Positions 14,663-23,265 of a DNA stretch of 32,074 nucleotides are shown here, in pieces. Each line of letters starts with the position of its first letter. Position 1 is the first letter of the stretch. The stretch comes from Balneolales bacterium. GTDB lineage: Bacteria; Bacteroidota; Rhodothermia; Balneolales; HLUCCA01. The stretch is taken from the NCBI GenBank assembly GCA_024711145.1, contig JANJTJ010000043.1, positions 1 to 32,074 on the forward strand, in the 5' to 3' direction. A model generated the notes under the pieces. The model made no database searches and had not been told where the DNA came from. It saw only the letters and a list, made by a program, of their open reading frames with translations. Position numbers and translations under genes: made by a program.

Positions 14663-15776
14663 ATGCTTACCTATACCACCGATTTCACCCAAGAGCTCTT
14701 TCAGCGCCTCGATGCGTTGAGGAGGTATCTTTGACTACGACCACAAGAAACTGAGGATCGCGGAGCTCGAGCTCCAAGCCGCCGACCCCACCTTGTGGGA
14801 CCGCCCCGAGCAGGCCCAGAAACTCATGAAGGAACTCAACGGCGAGAAGGACTGGGTGCAATCCTGGGACCAACTCGACGAAATGCGTTCCAACATCCTG
14901 TTGTATCGGGAAATGATCGAGCTGGGGGAAGACGCCTCCAACGAGATCACCGAAGAGACCGCCCGGCTGATCCACGGCATCGAGGATCTCGAGCTGCGGA
15001 ACATGCTGGACGAACCCGACGACAAACGCGACGCCCTCATCACCCTGAATGCCGGAGCCGGTGGCACCGAAAGCCAGGATTGGGCCCAGATGCTCTACCG
15101 CATGTACCTGCGGTGGGCCGAACGCAAAGGGTTCGAGGTGTCAACCGTCGAATACCAGGATGGGGAGGTGGCCGGCATCAAAGGTGCCGCGCTCGAAATC
15201 AAGGGTCCCTTCGCGTACGGGTTCCTCAAAGCCGAAAACGGCGTGCATCGCCTGGTGCGCATCTCGCCGTTCGATTCCAACGCCCGCCGCCACACCTCCT
15301 TCTGCTCCATCTTCGTGGTGCCCGTAATCGACGACAGCATCGACGTGACCATCTCGCCCGACGACGTGGAGCTGCAACGCTTCCATGCCGGCGGCAAAGG
15401 CGGGCAGAACGTGAACAAGGTGGAAACCGGGGTACGCCTGATCTGGACCGGCAAACTCTCCAACGGCGAACCGCCACCGGGCGGCCGCGTGGTGGCCGAA
15501 TGCCAGCAGGAACGTTCCCAATTGCAGAACCGCGAGAAAGCCATGGTTCTGCTGCAGTCACGCATCTATCAGCTCGAGAAAGACCTGCGCGAAGCGGCCA
15601 AAGCCAAATTGGAAGGCACCAAGCTGAAAAATGAGTGGGGTTCCCAGATCCGCAGCTACGTCTTCGACGACCGCCGCGTGAAAGACCACCGCACCAACCA
15701 CGAAACCTCTGATGTGGACGGCGTGATGGACGGCGACCTGGACGAGTTCATCAAAGCCTATCTGATGTTGCCGTGA
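14663..15776 (+). CDS. prfB: Peptide chain release factor 2, expressed by programmed +1 frameshift
   Basis: RF2 reads UGA and UAA stop codons and triggers peptide release. The gene starts at ATG 14663, 4 nt after the exporter stop. Frame 1 encodes 23 residues ([14 protein letters not shown]...LRRYL) and meets TGA at 14732-14734. Frame 2 continues from GAC at 14733 ([13 protein letters not shown]...) to the stop at 15774-15776. The joined product is 370 residues, close to the usual RF2 length. The codon-recognition tripeptide S-P-F is at 201-203 and the catalytic GGQ at 246-248 ([12 protein letters not shown]); S-P-F marks RF2 rather than RF1. The frameshift is the classical autoregulatory device: low RF2 lets the ribosome slip instead of stopping. 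The stop overlaps the nadB start (GTGA). Confidence 0.96.
14720..14735 (+). promoter_or_regulatory. prfB programmed +1 frameshift site
   Basis: The stimulatory Shine-Dalgarno-like AGGAGG (14720-14725) is followed by TAT and then CTT TGA C (14729-14735). The slip is from CTT to TTT, and the stop context is UGAC. Spacing is the same as in the well-studied E. coli site. AGGAGG is notable because few genes in this window have a Shine-Dalgarno sequence at their start. Confidence 0.95.
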
Positions 15777-17359
15777 GCCGGCGCTTCGATTTCCTGGTGA
15801 TCGGGTCCGGCTCGGCCGGCCTCAATTTCGCCCTCCAGGTGGCCGACCATGGCACCGTGGGCATCATCACCAAGAAAGACCGGGCCGAATCGAACACGAA
15901 CTATGCCCAGGGCGGCATAGCCAGCGTGATGGACGCCGCCGATTCCTACGAGAAGCACATCGAGGATACCCTGGTGGCGGGAGCCGGCCTGTGCAAACGC
16001 GAAGCCGTGGAGCTCATCGTAACGGAAGGGCCCACCGTGGTGCGGGAGCTCATGGACATGGGCGCCGCCTTCACCGCCCACGCCGGCCGACTGGACCTGG
16101 GGCGCGAGGGGGGGCATTCGCACAACCGCATCGTGCATGCCGCCGACATGACCGGGCGCGAAATCGAGCGCGCCTTGCTCAGCCGTGTGGGTTCGCACCC
16201 GAACATCACCGTGTTGGAACATGTGTTCGCCATGGAGCTCATCACCGAGCATCATCTGGGCAAACATGTCACCCGCTACGACGACGATACCCACTGTTTC
16301 GGGGCCTATGTGCTCAACACCATCAGCAACCGGGTGGAACGCATACTGGCCAAAACCACCTTGTTGGCCACGGGCGGAGCCGGCCGCGTGTACGCGCACA
16401 CCACCAATCCGGAAATCGCCACCGGCGACGGCATCGCCATGGCCTTCCGTGCCAAGGCCCGGGTGGCGAACATGGAGTTCATCCAATTCCATCCCACCAG
16501 CCTCTACCACCCGGGCGCCGACGGATTCCTCATCTCCGAAGCCGTGCGCGGGCATGGCGCCATCCTCCGCAATGCGGACGGGGTGGCGTTCATGGAACAG
16601 TACGATACCCGCAAGGAATTGGCCCCCAGGGACATCGTGGCCCGTGCCATAGACGACCAGCTCAAGAAACGCGGTGAAGAGTGCGTCTATCTGGACCTGA
16701 CCCACCTGGATCCGGCCGATGTACGCGCCCATTTTCCCAACATCGCCGCCCAATGCGCCGAGTACGGGGTGGATATCACCACCGAGCGCATACCCGTGGT
16801 GCCGGCCGCACATTACATCTGTGGGGGCGTGGTTACCGATCTGGACGGTCGCACCTCCATACACGGCCTATTCGCCGCCGGCGAAGTGGCCTGCACCGGG
16901 GTGCACGGCGCCAACCGGCTGGCCTCGAACTCCCTGCTCGAAGCGCTCGTGTTCGCCAAGCGGGCGGCGGCCAAAGCCATCGCATACGCCAGCCGGGCCC
17001 ACTGGCACGAGCACGTACCCGAATGGGACTATTCGGGCACCATCAATACCGAAGAGTGGGTGCTCATATCGCACAACAAGCGGGAACTGCAGCAGCTCAT
17101 GTGGAACTACGTGGGCATCGTGCGGTCCGACCTGCGACTGGAGCGGGCGTTCCGCCGCACCCGGCTCCTGTATGAGGAAACCGAGAACTTCTACCAACGC
17201 ACCCGGGTGAGCGTGCCGTTGTGCCAACTGCGCAACCTCATCACCATCGCATACCTGGTGATCCGGTCGGCCATGGGTCGCAAAGAGAGCAGGGGGTTGC
17301 ACTACACCACCGACTACCCGCAGCCCGACGAACGGGAAAAGCGGGACAGCGTGATATGA
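15773..17359 (+). CDS. nadB: L-aspartate oxidase (NAD biosynthesis)
   Basis: The product is 528 residues. It oxidises L-aspartate to iminoaspartate with FAD, the first step of de novo NAD synthesis. It starts at GTG 15773 within the prfB stop. It has the FAD Rossmann motif VIGSGSAGL (G11-x-G13-x2-G16), [12 protein letters not shown] near residue 43, [20 protein letters not shown] near 115, and [26 protein letters not shown] near 240. Near 345 it has [13 protein letters not shown], followed by [30 protein letters not shown]. These separate NadB from fumarate reductase and succinate dehydrogenase flavoproteins, as do the length and the short helical C-terminus. NadA and NadC are not in the window. 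The stop overlaps the coaE start (ATGA). Confidence 0.95.
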   Translation: MSRRFDFLVIGSGSAGLNFALQVADHGTVGIITKKDRAESNTNYAQGGIASVMDAADSYEKHIEDTLVAGAGLCKREAVELIVTEGPTVVRELMDMGAAFTAHAGRLDLGREGGHSHNRIVHAADMTGREIERALLSRVGSHPNITVLEHVFAMELITEHHLGKHVTRYDDDTHCFGAYVLNTISNRVERILAKTTLLATGGAGRVYAHTTNPEIATGDGIAMAFRAKARVANMEFIQFHPTSLYHPGADGFLISEAVRGHGAILRNADGVAFMEQYDTRKELAPRDIVARAIDDQLKKRGEECVYLDLTHLDPADVRAHFPNIAAQCAEYGVDITTERIPVVPAAHYICGGVVTDLDGRTSIHGLFAAGEVACTGVHGANRLASNSLLEALVFAKRAAAKAIAYASRAHWHEHVPEWDYSGTINTEEWVLISHNKRELQQLMWNYVGIVRSDLRLERAFRRTRLLYEETENFYQRTRVSVPLCQLRNLITIAYLVIRSAMGRKESRGLHYTTDYPQPDEREKRDSVI

Positions 17360-17952
17360 AACGCATCTGGGTCACCGGGGGCATCGGCTCGGGCAAAACG
17401 GAGTTTTGTCGGAAGTTGGAAGCGCTTGGAGCCCATGTGGTTCATGCGGATGATCTCGCAAAGTCATTGATGACGGAGGATGCCGGATTGAAGGAGGCCA
17501 TCGTGGCCGCCTTCGGGCCGGCGGCCTACCGACCCGACGGCAGCCTGGACCGGGCCCATCTGGCTGCCGAAGCCTTCGGCAAGGGCCGGGTGGAGGAGCT
17601 CAACGCGTTGGTGCACCCGGCCGTGGGCCGGGCCATGCGCCGCCTCGCGCACGAAGCGGCGGCCTCCGGCGCGCCGCTTTTCGTGTACGAGGCGGCGCTG
17701 CTGCCGTCGGGCGCCAAGCCGGACGGCTTCGACGCGGTGGTGCTGGTGGTGGCGCCCGAAGCCGACCGCGTGGCGCGCGTTTCCGCGCGCGACACGGTCG
17801 GGGAGGGGGCGGTGCGCCAACGTATGGCCCGCCAATGGGACGAGGCCCGCTATCGGGCCGCCGCCGATCTGGTGGTTCCCAACTCCGGTTCGCTCGATGC
17901 GCTGCGGAACGAGGCGGAAAAGCGCTTCCAAGAGTGGACCGCTTCCCGCTAA
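17356..17952 (+). CDS. coaE: Dephospho-CoA kinase
   Basis: The product is 198 residues, normal for CoaE. It phosphorylates dephospho-CoA in the last step of coenzyme A synthesis. Motifs are the P-loop GGIGSGKT (8-15), [10 protein letters not shown] near residue 34 (substrate Asp), the lid region [21 protein letters not shown] near 143-163, and the C-terminal ADLVVPNSG. The start overlaps the nadB stop by 4 nt. The second half is visibly richer in GCG and CGC codons than its neighbours and contains a small GC-only hairpin (GCGCGCG at 17773-17779 with CGCGCGC at 17784-17790). I see no other sign of transfer. Confidence 0.93.
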   Translation: MKRIWVTGGIGSGKTEFCRKLEALGAHVVHADDLAKSLMTEDAGLKEAIVAAFGPAAYRPDGSLDRAHLAAEAFGKGRVEELNALVHPAVGRAMRRLAHEAAASGAPLFVYEAALLPSGAKPDGFDAVVLVVAPEADRVARVSARDTVGEGAVRQRMARQWDEARYRAAADLVVPNSGSLDALRNEAEKRFQEWTASR

Positions 17953-17961
17953 CTTACCCCC

Positions 17962-18948
17962 ATGCACCGCCCCACCCGTCTCGTAACCCTCGACGAATTC
18001 ATCCTCCGCGGCCAGAACCGCTTTCCCGGCGCCCGTGGCGAATTGTCCCAATTGCTTCGGGACATCGGTCTGGCCGGCCGCATCATTTCCCAGGAAGTGC
18101 GCCGCGCCGGCATCGTGGACATCCTCGGATACACCGGTGACCGGAATGTGCAAGGCGAAGAGGTGAAACGCCTCGATCAGTTCGCAGACGACACCCTGGT
18201 CCGCATCCTGGGCGAGTCGGGACATACCTGCTTGCTGGTATCCGAAGAGAACGATTCCTTCCTGCGGACCCCGCATTCATCCGCCAAATACGTGGTCTTT
18301 TTCGACCCCCTGGACGGCTCCTCCAATATCGATGTGAATAGCCCCATCGGTACCATTTTCAGCGTGTTCCGCCGGGTTTCGCATCCGGCCGACGAGCCCG
18401 AAATGGCCGATTGCCTGCAGCCCGGCCGGCTGCAGGTGGCAGCCGGGTACATGCTGTATGGGGCCAACACGGTGCTGGTGTACACCACGGGCATGGGAGT
18501 CACGCAGTTCGTGTTGGATCCGCATCTGGGCGAGTTCTTCCTGTCCGATCCCGAAGTCCGTGTGCCACCCGACGGACGCACCTTCAGCGCGAACGAGGCC
18601 AACGCTTCCGGCTGGCCCGAGCCGGTCCGCGAGTTCGCGGCTACATTCCGGAATCCTCCATCCCCATCCCGATACATCGGGTCCATGGTGTCGGATGTGC
18701 ATCGCACGTTGGTGGAAGGTGGGGTGTTCGCCTATCCGTCCGACCGGAAGAACCCGCTTGGGAAATTGCGGCTCATGTATGAGGCCAACCCCATGGGTTT
18801 CATACTCGAGCAGGCCGGTGGACTGGCCCTGAGCGGACCCGATTCCATCCTGGACATCCGTCCCGCATCCCTGCACGAACGGGTACCGGTGTATCTGGGC
18901 TCGGCGGCACCCATGCGCCGCCTGCAGGCCGCGTTCAGAACTCGCTGA
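17962..18948 (+). CDS. fbp: Fructose-1,6-bisphosphatase, class I
   Basis: The product is 328 residues, the usual class I length. It hydrolyses fructose-1,6-bisphosphate in gluconeogenesis. Metal and substrate motifs are SEEN (94-97), FDPLDGSSNID (114-124, with D115 and D118 as Mg ligands), YMLYGANTVLVYTTGMGV near 150-170, IGSMVSDVHRTL near 230, and LRLMYEANPMGFILEQAGG near 270. It starts 9 nt after coaE and its 3' end overlaps the convergent DUF3299 gene by 14 bp. A weak -7-like TAACTTAC overlaps the coaE stop, but I do not see a good -33 partner. Confidence 0.96.
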   Translation: MHRPTRLVTLDEFILRGQNRFPGARGELSQLLRDIGLAGRIISQEVRRAGIVDILGYTGDRNVQGEEVKRLDQFADDTLVRILGESGHTCLLVSEENDSFLRTPHSSAKYVVFFDPLDGSSNIDVNSPIGTIFSVFRRVSHPADEPEMADCLQPGRLQVAAGYMLYGANTVLVYTTGMGVTQFVLDPHLGEFFLSDPEVRVPPDGRTFSANEANASGWPEPVREFAATFRNPPSPSRYIGSMVSDVHRTLVEGGVFAYPSDRKNPLGKLRLMYEANPMGFILEQAGGLALSGPDSILDIRPASLHERVPVYLGSAAPMRRLQAAFRTR

Positions 18949-19426
18949 ACATGTGGTAATTGGCGGGCAGGCCTTCCAGTTCGGCGTCGTCCTGGCTCAC
19001 TTTGGTCACGCGGGTGGCCCGGATGCTGTACAGGGCCACCAGATACCCATCCACATAGGTGGGTTCAATGGTGAGCACGCCGGTGATCAGCACGGGTTCG
19101 TAGGTCAGGTTGGTATCGATGTTCCTACTGTTCACCACGATGCTTTCGTTGGGTTGGGGCGGCGGTATGTGGAAACAACCCAGCAGCGGCGCCTGGATGA
19201 GCACGAAACGCTCCACTTTGTCCACGCTGTCGAACGGTACCATGAACCCCACGATGGAGACGGTACGCCCGTTCAGGGCCTGTACTTCGGCCGGCACGGT
19301 GCGGGCGTTCAGGGGATATTTGCGCAGGTCTTTGTAGTAGATGCGCCGGGGTTGGGCTTCGGTGTCGGCCGGGGTGGCCAGCACGCAAACGGCCGCCAGA
19401 AGCAGGAGGGATGCGAGGAATTTCAT
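18935..19426 (-). CDS. DUF3299-family exported protein
   Basis: The product is 163 residues with a signal peptide (MKFLASLLLLAAVCVLATPADTEA). The start at 19426 lies 4 nt after the permease stop. The core GRTVSIVGFMVPFDS, then VLIQAPLLGCFHIPPPQPN, matches the DUF3299 pattern (a 'GxxVPLD' strand, then a Cys-x-His-x-Pro-Pro-Pro loop). The Cys and His of GCFHIPPP could bind a metal. It is predicted periplasmic or anchored. DUF3299 genes commonly accompany a LolD-like ATPase and an FtsX-like permease, exactly as here. From memory, a comparable set in Vibrio is the zinc-regulated zrg locus; I cannot check that identity. A role in metal uptake or lipoprotein handling is inference. Confidence 0.8.
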   Translation of the reverse strand: MKFLASLLLLAAVCVLATPADTEAQPRRIYYKDLRKYPLNARTVPAEVQALNGRTVSIVGFMVPFDSVDKVERFVLIQAPLLGCFHIPPPQPNESIVVNSRNIDTNLTYEPVLITGVLTIEPTYVDGYLVALYSIRATRVTKVSQDDAELEGLPANYHMFSEF

Positions 19427-19430
19427 GGAA

Positions 19431-20717
19431 TCAGATGCGGTACAGGTCGTGGGCGGCATCGCTTCGGTAGGCGGTCCAGGCGGGCAGCACGCCGGCCAGC
19501 AGTCCGCCGGCGAACAGGATGCCGTATTGGATGCCGAGGTCGATGGAGGAGTGGAACGGACGGATGACCAGGCCGGCGGTCTCCAGGAAGAACGGAGCGA
19601 GCGCTGCCAACAGCGTATGCCCGCCCAGATATCCGAGCACCACGCCGGCCAGCACCACCAGCATCGATTCGCCCAGGATGAGCACGAACAGGGTGCCGCG
19701 GCGTACGCCCAGGGCACGGAATACGGCCAGATCGCGCCGCCGACCGTCCATGGTGGTGTACACGGCCAAAAAGACGGCGATGAGTGCCACCACGGCTACC
19801 AACCGGGCGATCCATACCAACGCTTTTTCCCCGTTTCCTACGATCGACATCAGATTGGCGATCTGTTGGGCCGGAATGACCGCCATCACGGCATCCTTGA
19901 AGGGAAAGAACGGGTCCCGTTCCATCTGGCGCCGCATGAGGGGGTGGTCCGGTGTCTTGAAGTTGAGGGTGCTCACCACCATCAGCGCCATCTGTGGCGA
20001 CTTGAACTTGACCATCACCGCATCCAGCTCGGTCACCTCGGCGGCATGGTCGTGGGGTTCGGGCCGGTACCCCCGGTGCATGTCGGCGGTGGACACCACA
20101 TCGGTGAACAGGACCCGGTCGTTGGCGGTACCCGTAGGCGCCAGAATGCCCGTTACCCGCAGCGGGTTGCCGTCGTGCTCGCGCACGTCGGCGCTGTCTC
20201 CGGGTTCGATGAGGCCGTGCGCGGCGATGATGGTGTCGCCTACGGCCAGTCCCAGGCGTTGGGCGGCAACCGATCCCGCCACCACTTCGCCGGCTTCGGT
20301 GAAGAACCGGCCCTCGGCGGCCTGGAACCGCCTGCCGCGCATGGGTTCGCCCATTTCCAGGAAGCTGGCGGATGTACCTATGATGCGTGACCCGCGATAG
20401 GAATCGCCCACATAAAGCGGAAATGCGCGTTCCACCCGGGGATCGCCCAGCGCGGCTTCATACAGCGCATAGGGCACGATGCCGGTCGAGGTCTCCAGGT
20501 GGTACACGGCATTGAGCACCGATTGCAGTGGGCTGCCTTTGGCGGCCAGCAACAGGTCGAATCCCGTACTGGTCTGCCGGTAACCTTCCTGCATCTGGAC
20601 CCGCACCGTGGTTACGGAGGTGATCAGTGCCGCACCAACGGCGACCGACAGCAGCGTGAGGGTGGTGGCCAGCGGGCGTTTGCCCAGTTGACGCAGCACG
20701 ATGCGCAACCCGTTCAT
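19431..20717 (-). CDS. FtsX/MacB-like ABC transporter permease
   Basis: The product is 428 residues. It has one N-terminal membrane helix (TTLTLLSVAVGAALITSVT), a large periplasmic MacB-type core (about 45-290), and three C-terminal helices (LVAVVALIAVFLAVYTTM; LFVLILGESMLVVLAGVVLGYLG; IQYGILFAGGLLAGVLP). The pattern is of the type VII (MacB/FtsX/LolC) class, which couples cytoplasmic ATP hydrolysis to movements in the periplasm. The core contains EPHDHAAEV (near residue 220), a small His-rich patch. The start overlaps the ATPase stop by 4 nt, so the two are translationally coupled. The substrate is not determined by sequence. Confidence 0.88.
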   Translation of the reverse strand: MNGLRIVLRQLGKRPLATTLTLLSVAVGAALITSVTTVRVQMQEGYRQTSTGFDLLLAAKGSPLQSVLNAVYHLETSTGIVPYALYEAALGDPRVERAFPLYVGDSYRGSRIIGTSASFLEMGEPMRGRRFQAAEGRFFTEAGEVVAGSVAAQRLGLAVGDTIIAAHGLIEPGDSADVREHDGNPLRVTGILAPTGTANDRVLFTDVVSTADMHRGYRPEPHDHAAEVTELDAVMVKFKSPQMALMVVSTLNFKTPDHPLMRRQMERDPFFPFKDAVMAVIPAQQIANLMSIVGNGEKALVWIARLVAVVALIAVFLAVYTTMDGRRRDLAVFRALGVRRGTLFVLILGESMLVVLAGVVLGYLGGHTLLAALAPFFLETAGLVIRPFHSSIDLGIQYGILFAGGLLAGVLPAWTAYRSDAAHDLYRI

Positions 20718-21367
20718 GCGGCTACCTCCGCAAGGTCCACCGTACGGGGGAAGGAGGCGGCGATGGCCGGATCATGCGTGACCAACACCAACGTGCGCCC
20801 CTCCGAACGCGCCTGCAACAGGTCCATCACTTCGGCCGCCGTGGCCGGATCCAACGAGCCGGTGGGTTCATCGGCCAGGATCACCGACGGGTTGTTGAAC
20901 AAGGCCCTGGCTATGCATACCCGTTGCTGCTGCCCCACGCTCAGCGCTCCCGGCGGATGGTGCATGCGGTCGGCCAACCCCACCGATTCGAGCACGGCCT
21001 CCGCCGCGGCACGGTCGGGTCGGTCGCCTTTGGCATAGGCCGCCATCAGCACGTTCTCCAAGGCGGTGAAGGCCCCCAGCAGATGGAAACTCTGGAACAC
21101 GTATCCGATGGTGGACGCCCGGAAGCGGTCCCGTTCGGGTTCCGACAGCGAGGTGATGGCGGTGCCCTGCACGGTGATGGTTCCCGAATCGGCGGCCAGA
21201 AGCCCCGAACACAGATGGAGGAAGGTGGTCTTGCCCGAACCCGACGCTCCCCGGAGCGCCACATGTTCACCGGAAGCCATTTCGAAACGGCCCACCCGCA
21301 ACACCTCGCGGAGCCGGCCGGTGAGGGGGTCGGGGTATCGTTTCACTACCTGGTCGAATTGCAGCAT
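20714..21367 (-). CDS. LolD/MacB-type ABC transporter ATP-binding protein
   Basis: The product is 217 residues, a single nucleotide-binding domain. It has Walker A GASGSGKT (near 40-47), Q-loop YVFQSFHLLGAFTALENV, signature LSVGQQQRVCIARAL (Val replaces the first Gly, which is common in LolD/FtsE relatives), Walker B VILADEPTGSLD and H-loop VTHD. 'ADEPTGSLD' is typical of the LolD/MacB/FtsE group. It is the first gene of a three-gene minus-strand operon with the permease and the DUF3299 protein, and it is divergent from the rimP operon. Catalytic residues are intact. Confidence 0.92.
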   Translation of the reverse strand: MLQFDQVVKRYPDPLTGRLREVLRVGRFEMASGEHVALRGASGSGKTTFLHLCSGLLAADSGTITVQGTAITSLSEPERDRFRASTIGYVFQSFHLLGAFTALENVLMAAYAKGDRPDRAAAEAVLESVGLADRMHHPPGALSVGQQQRVCIARALFNNPSVILADEPTGSLDPATAAEVMDLLQARSEGRTLVLVTHDPAIAASFPRTVDLAEVAA

Positions 21368-21370
21368 GGC

Positions 21371-21401
21371 GGAAACTACCGGCTCCCGACCACGCCTGAA
21401 A
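21371..21401 (-). promoter_or_regulatory. Weak candidate promoter for the ATPase-permease-DUF3299 operon
   Basis: Reading the minus strand, TTT (21401-21399) is followed after 20 nt by TAGTTTCC (21378-21371), a partial match to TAnnTTTG. The box ends 3 nt before the start codon. The spacing is right but both boxes are imperfect. Confidence 0.3.
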
Positions 21402-21425
21402 GCCCTTTACCACATTTAAAGCGTC

Positions 21426-21456
21426 TTGGAAAAACACGGGTTCGGCCGTACTTTTG
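21426..21456 (+). promoter_or_regulatory. Bacteroidota-type sigma-A promoter of the rimP-nusA-infB operon
   Basis: TTG (21426-21428), exactly 20 nt, then TACTTTTG (21449-21456). This is a full match to the Bacteroidota consensus (TTG, 19-21 nt, TAnnTTTG). Transcription should start near 21461, about 60 nt before the rimP start codon. Confidence 0.75.
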
Positions 21457-21466
21457 GGCACTGGAG

Positions 21467-21498
21467 AAAGTGAGCGCAGACCCGCCTCACTTTTTTTT
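21467..21498 (+). terminator. Intrinsic terminator hairpin in the rimP leader (candidate attenuator)
   Basis: AAAGTGAG (21467-21474) pairs exactly with CTCACTTT (21486-21493) around an 11-nt loop whose CG ends can pair further. A run of eight Ts covers 21491-21498. No plus-strand gene ends upstream (the neighbour is divergent), so the hairpin can only act on the rimP operon transcript itself, starting within about 10 nt of its predicted 5' end. Confidence 0.65.
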
Positions 21499-21520
21499 GT
21501 ATCTGGATTCCGGAACCGAC

Positions 21521-21985
21521 ATGACCATCGACCTCATTCAAACCGTTACCGACACCACCCGGCAATTGCTCGGGGAGGGAGAGATGTATCTGGTTGATGT
21601 GGAGGTCAAGGGTACCCCTGCCGCTCCCATCATCTGGGTGTTCGTGGATACCGTTGCCGGCGGGGTGGGCATAGACGCCTGCGCCAAGCTCAGTCGGGAA
21701 CTCAATTTCCACATGGGCACCATGGAGGGCATTCCGGACCAATTCACGCTGAACGTGTCCTCTCCCGGCCTGGACAGGCCCCTGAAGGACCTCCGTCAGT
21801 TCCAGGCCAATCTGGGCCGCACGGCTTCGGCCAAATACCGCGGGCCCGACGGCAAAACCCAGACCACCAAAGGGAAACTGGTATCGGTCGACGATACCGG
21901 CTTCACTCTGGCCGACGACAAAGGGGCCGAGCACCGCTTCTCCCTTTCCGAAACCGAACTCAAGATCATTCCGGTCTTTTCCTGA
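21521..21985 (+). CDS. rimP: Ribosome maturation factor RimP
   Basis: The product is 154 residues, the normal RimP length. It helps assemble the 30S subunit. Motifs are YLVDVEVKG near residue 23, WVFVDTVAGGVGIDACAKLSREL near 40-60, and the signature LNVSSPGLDRPLK near 82. A C-terminal SH3-like barrel follows (GKLVSVDDTGFTLADDKG). The ATG at 21521 was chosen because family members start close to this point. An in-frame GTG at 21470 would add 17 residues but would put the terminator hairpin into coding sequence. It is first in the translation operon, followed after 18 nt by nusA. Confidence 0.94.
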   Translation: MTIDLIQTVTDTTRQLLGEGEMYLVDVEVKGTPAAPIIWVFVDTVAGGVGIDACAKLSRELNFHMGTMEGIPDQFTLNVSSPGLDRPLKDLRQFQANLGRTASAKYRGPDGKTQTTKGKLVSVDDTGFTLADDKGAEHRFSLSETELKIIPVFS

Positions 21986-22003
21986 ACCTACCGCGCATCC
22001 GCC

Positions 22004-23263
22004 ATGCAAACGGATATCTCCAAACAGATTATCAGCTCCTTCGCCGAGATCGCCAAAGACAAAGGCATCAATCGGGACATGTTGCTCTCCATCCTGGAAG
22101 ACGTGTTCCGTTCGATGATCCGCAAGGTGTATGAAGTGGACGACTCCTTCGAAGTGATCCTGAACCCGGACCGGGGCGAACTGCAGATCCTGCATGTGCG
22201 CGAAGTGGTTCCCGACGAGGAGTTCCAGAATCCGGTATCCGAGATCAGACTCTCGGAGGCCAAGAAGAAAGATCCGGACCTGGGTCTGTACGACCAGTAC
22301 GCCCAGGAAGTCCATATCGAGGATTTCGGCCGCCGTGCGGTCATGATGGCCCGCCAGACCCTGGCCCAACGCATCCGCGAGATCGAGAAGGACAACGTCT
22401 TCACCGACTACTCCAAGCTGGTCGGTGAAATCGTGATGGGCGATGTGTACCAGGTGCGCACGAAAGACATCCTGGTGAACCACAACGGCGTGGAGCTCAT
22501 CCTGCCCAAGTCGCAACAGATCCACAAAGACCGCTACCGCAAGGGCGACACCATCCGTGCGGCCGTGATCGAAGTGAAACGCGAGAACGGCAACCCGGCC
22601 GTCATCATTTCCCGCACATCGCCCATTTTTCTTGAGCGCTTGTTCGAGAACGAGATTCCCGAAGTGTACGACGGCATCATCGAGATCGTGAAAGCCGTGC
22701 GCGAGCCCGGCGAGCGCAGCAAGGTGGCCGTACTGTCGCACGACGAACGCGTGGACGCCGTAGGCGCCTGCGTGGGCATGAAAGGCATCCGCATCCATTC
22801 CATCGTGCGCGAACTGTGCAACGAGAACATCGATGTGATCCCCTTCACCAAAGACAAGAAAGAGTTCATCAAACGCGCGCTCCAACCGGCCGATGTGCTG
22901 TCCGTGGACCTGACCCTCGATGGCAAACACGCCAAAGTGGTGGTTCCGGCCGACCAGGTCTCCCGGGCCATCGGCACCCGTGGGGTGAACATCCGTCTGG
23001 CATCCATGCTTACCGAGACCGAAATCGATGTGTATCGGGAGTTGGATGAAGAAGACGATATCGAAATCGATGAATTCGTCGAGGATTTCGGCAAGGAAGT
23101 CGTGGATCGCCTGCATTCGATCGGATGCGATACGGCCCGCGACGTGCTCGACCTCGGCGTTGATGAGATTGTGAAACGGACGGATGGAGAGATCGACGCC
23201 AAAACGGCCAAGCAGATCATCCAGACCATCCAGGCCGAATTTGAAGAGGAAGAATCCAACTGA
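22004..23263 (+). CDS. nusA: Transcription termination/antitermination factor NusA
   Basis: The product is 419 residues. It binds RNA polymerase and nascent RNA to modulate pausing, termination and antitermination. Domains in order are the N-terminal polymerase-binding domain (about 1-130), S1 (about 135-205, GEIVMGDVYQVRTKDILV), KH1 (AVISRTSPIFLERLF onward, with GACVGMKGIRIHSIVREL near 250), KH2 (SRAIGTRGVNIRLASML near 325) and an acidic C-terminal tail (DEEDDIEID; EFEEEESN) in place of the two acidic repeats of the E. coli protein. This shorter form is common outside gammaproteobacteria. NusA acts on hairpin terminators, so the hairpin in the operon leader could be a feedback target. infB follows after 2 nt. 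Confidence 0.96.
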   Translation: MQTDISKQIISSFAEIAKDKGINRDMLLSILEDVFRSMIRKVYEVDDSFEVILNPDRGELQILHVREVVPDEEFQNPVSEIRLSEAKKKDPDLGLYDQYAQEVHIEDFGRRAVMMARQTLAQRIREIEKDNVFTDYSKLVGEIVMGDVYQVRTKDILVNHNGVELILPKSQQIHKDRYRKGDTIRAAVIEVKRENGNPAVIISRTSPIFLERLFENEIPEVYDGIIEIVKAVREPGERSKVAVLSHDERVDAVGACVGMKGIRIHSIVRELCNENIDVIPFTKDKKEFIKRALQPADVLSVDLTLDGKHAKVVVPADQVSRAIGTRGVNIRLASMLTETEIDVYRELDEEDDIEIDEFVEDFGKEVVDRLHSIGCDTARDVLDLGVDEIVKRTDGEIDAKTAKQIIQTIQAEFEEEESN

Positions 23264-23265
23264 GC

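Noticed and set aside
14726-14733. TATCTTTG in prfB as a -7 promoter box
   Set aside because: No TTG lies 19-21 nt upstream, and the bases are fully explained by the frameshift site.
14663-14792. prfB as a broken gene with an early stop
   Set aside because: The TGA sits in the standard AGGAGG-TAT-CTT-TGAC slip site and both frames encode conserved RF2 sequence, so it is a programmed frameshift, not a pseudogene.
17620-17860. Horizontally acquired segment in coaE because of GCG/CGC-rich codons
   Set aside because: The gene is a normal-length CoaE in an overlapping operon with no mobile element, so the codon shift alone is too weak.
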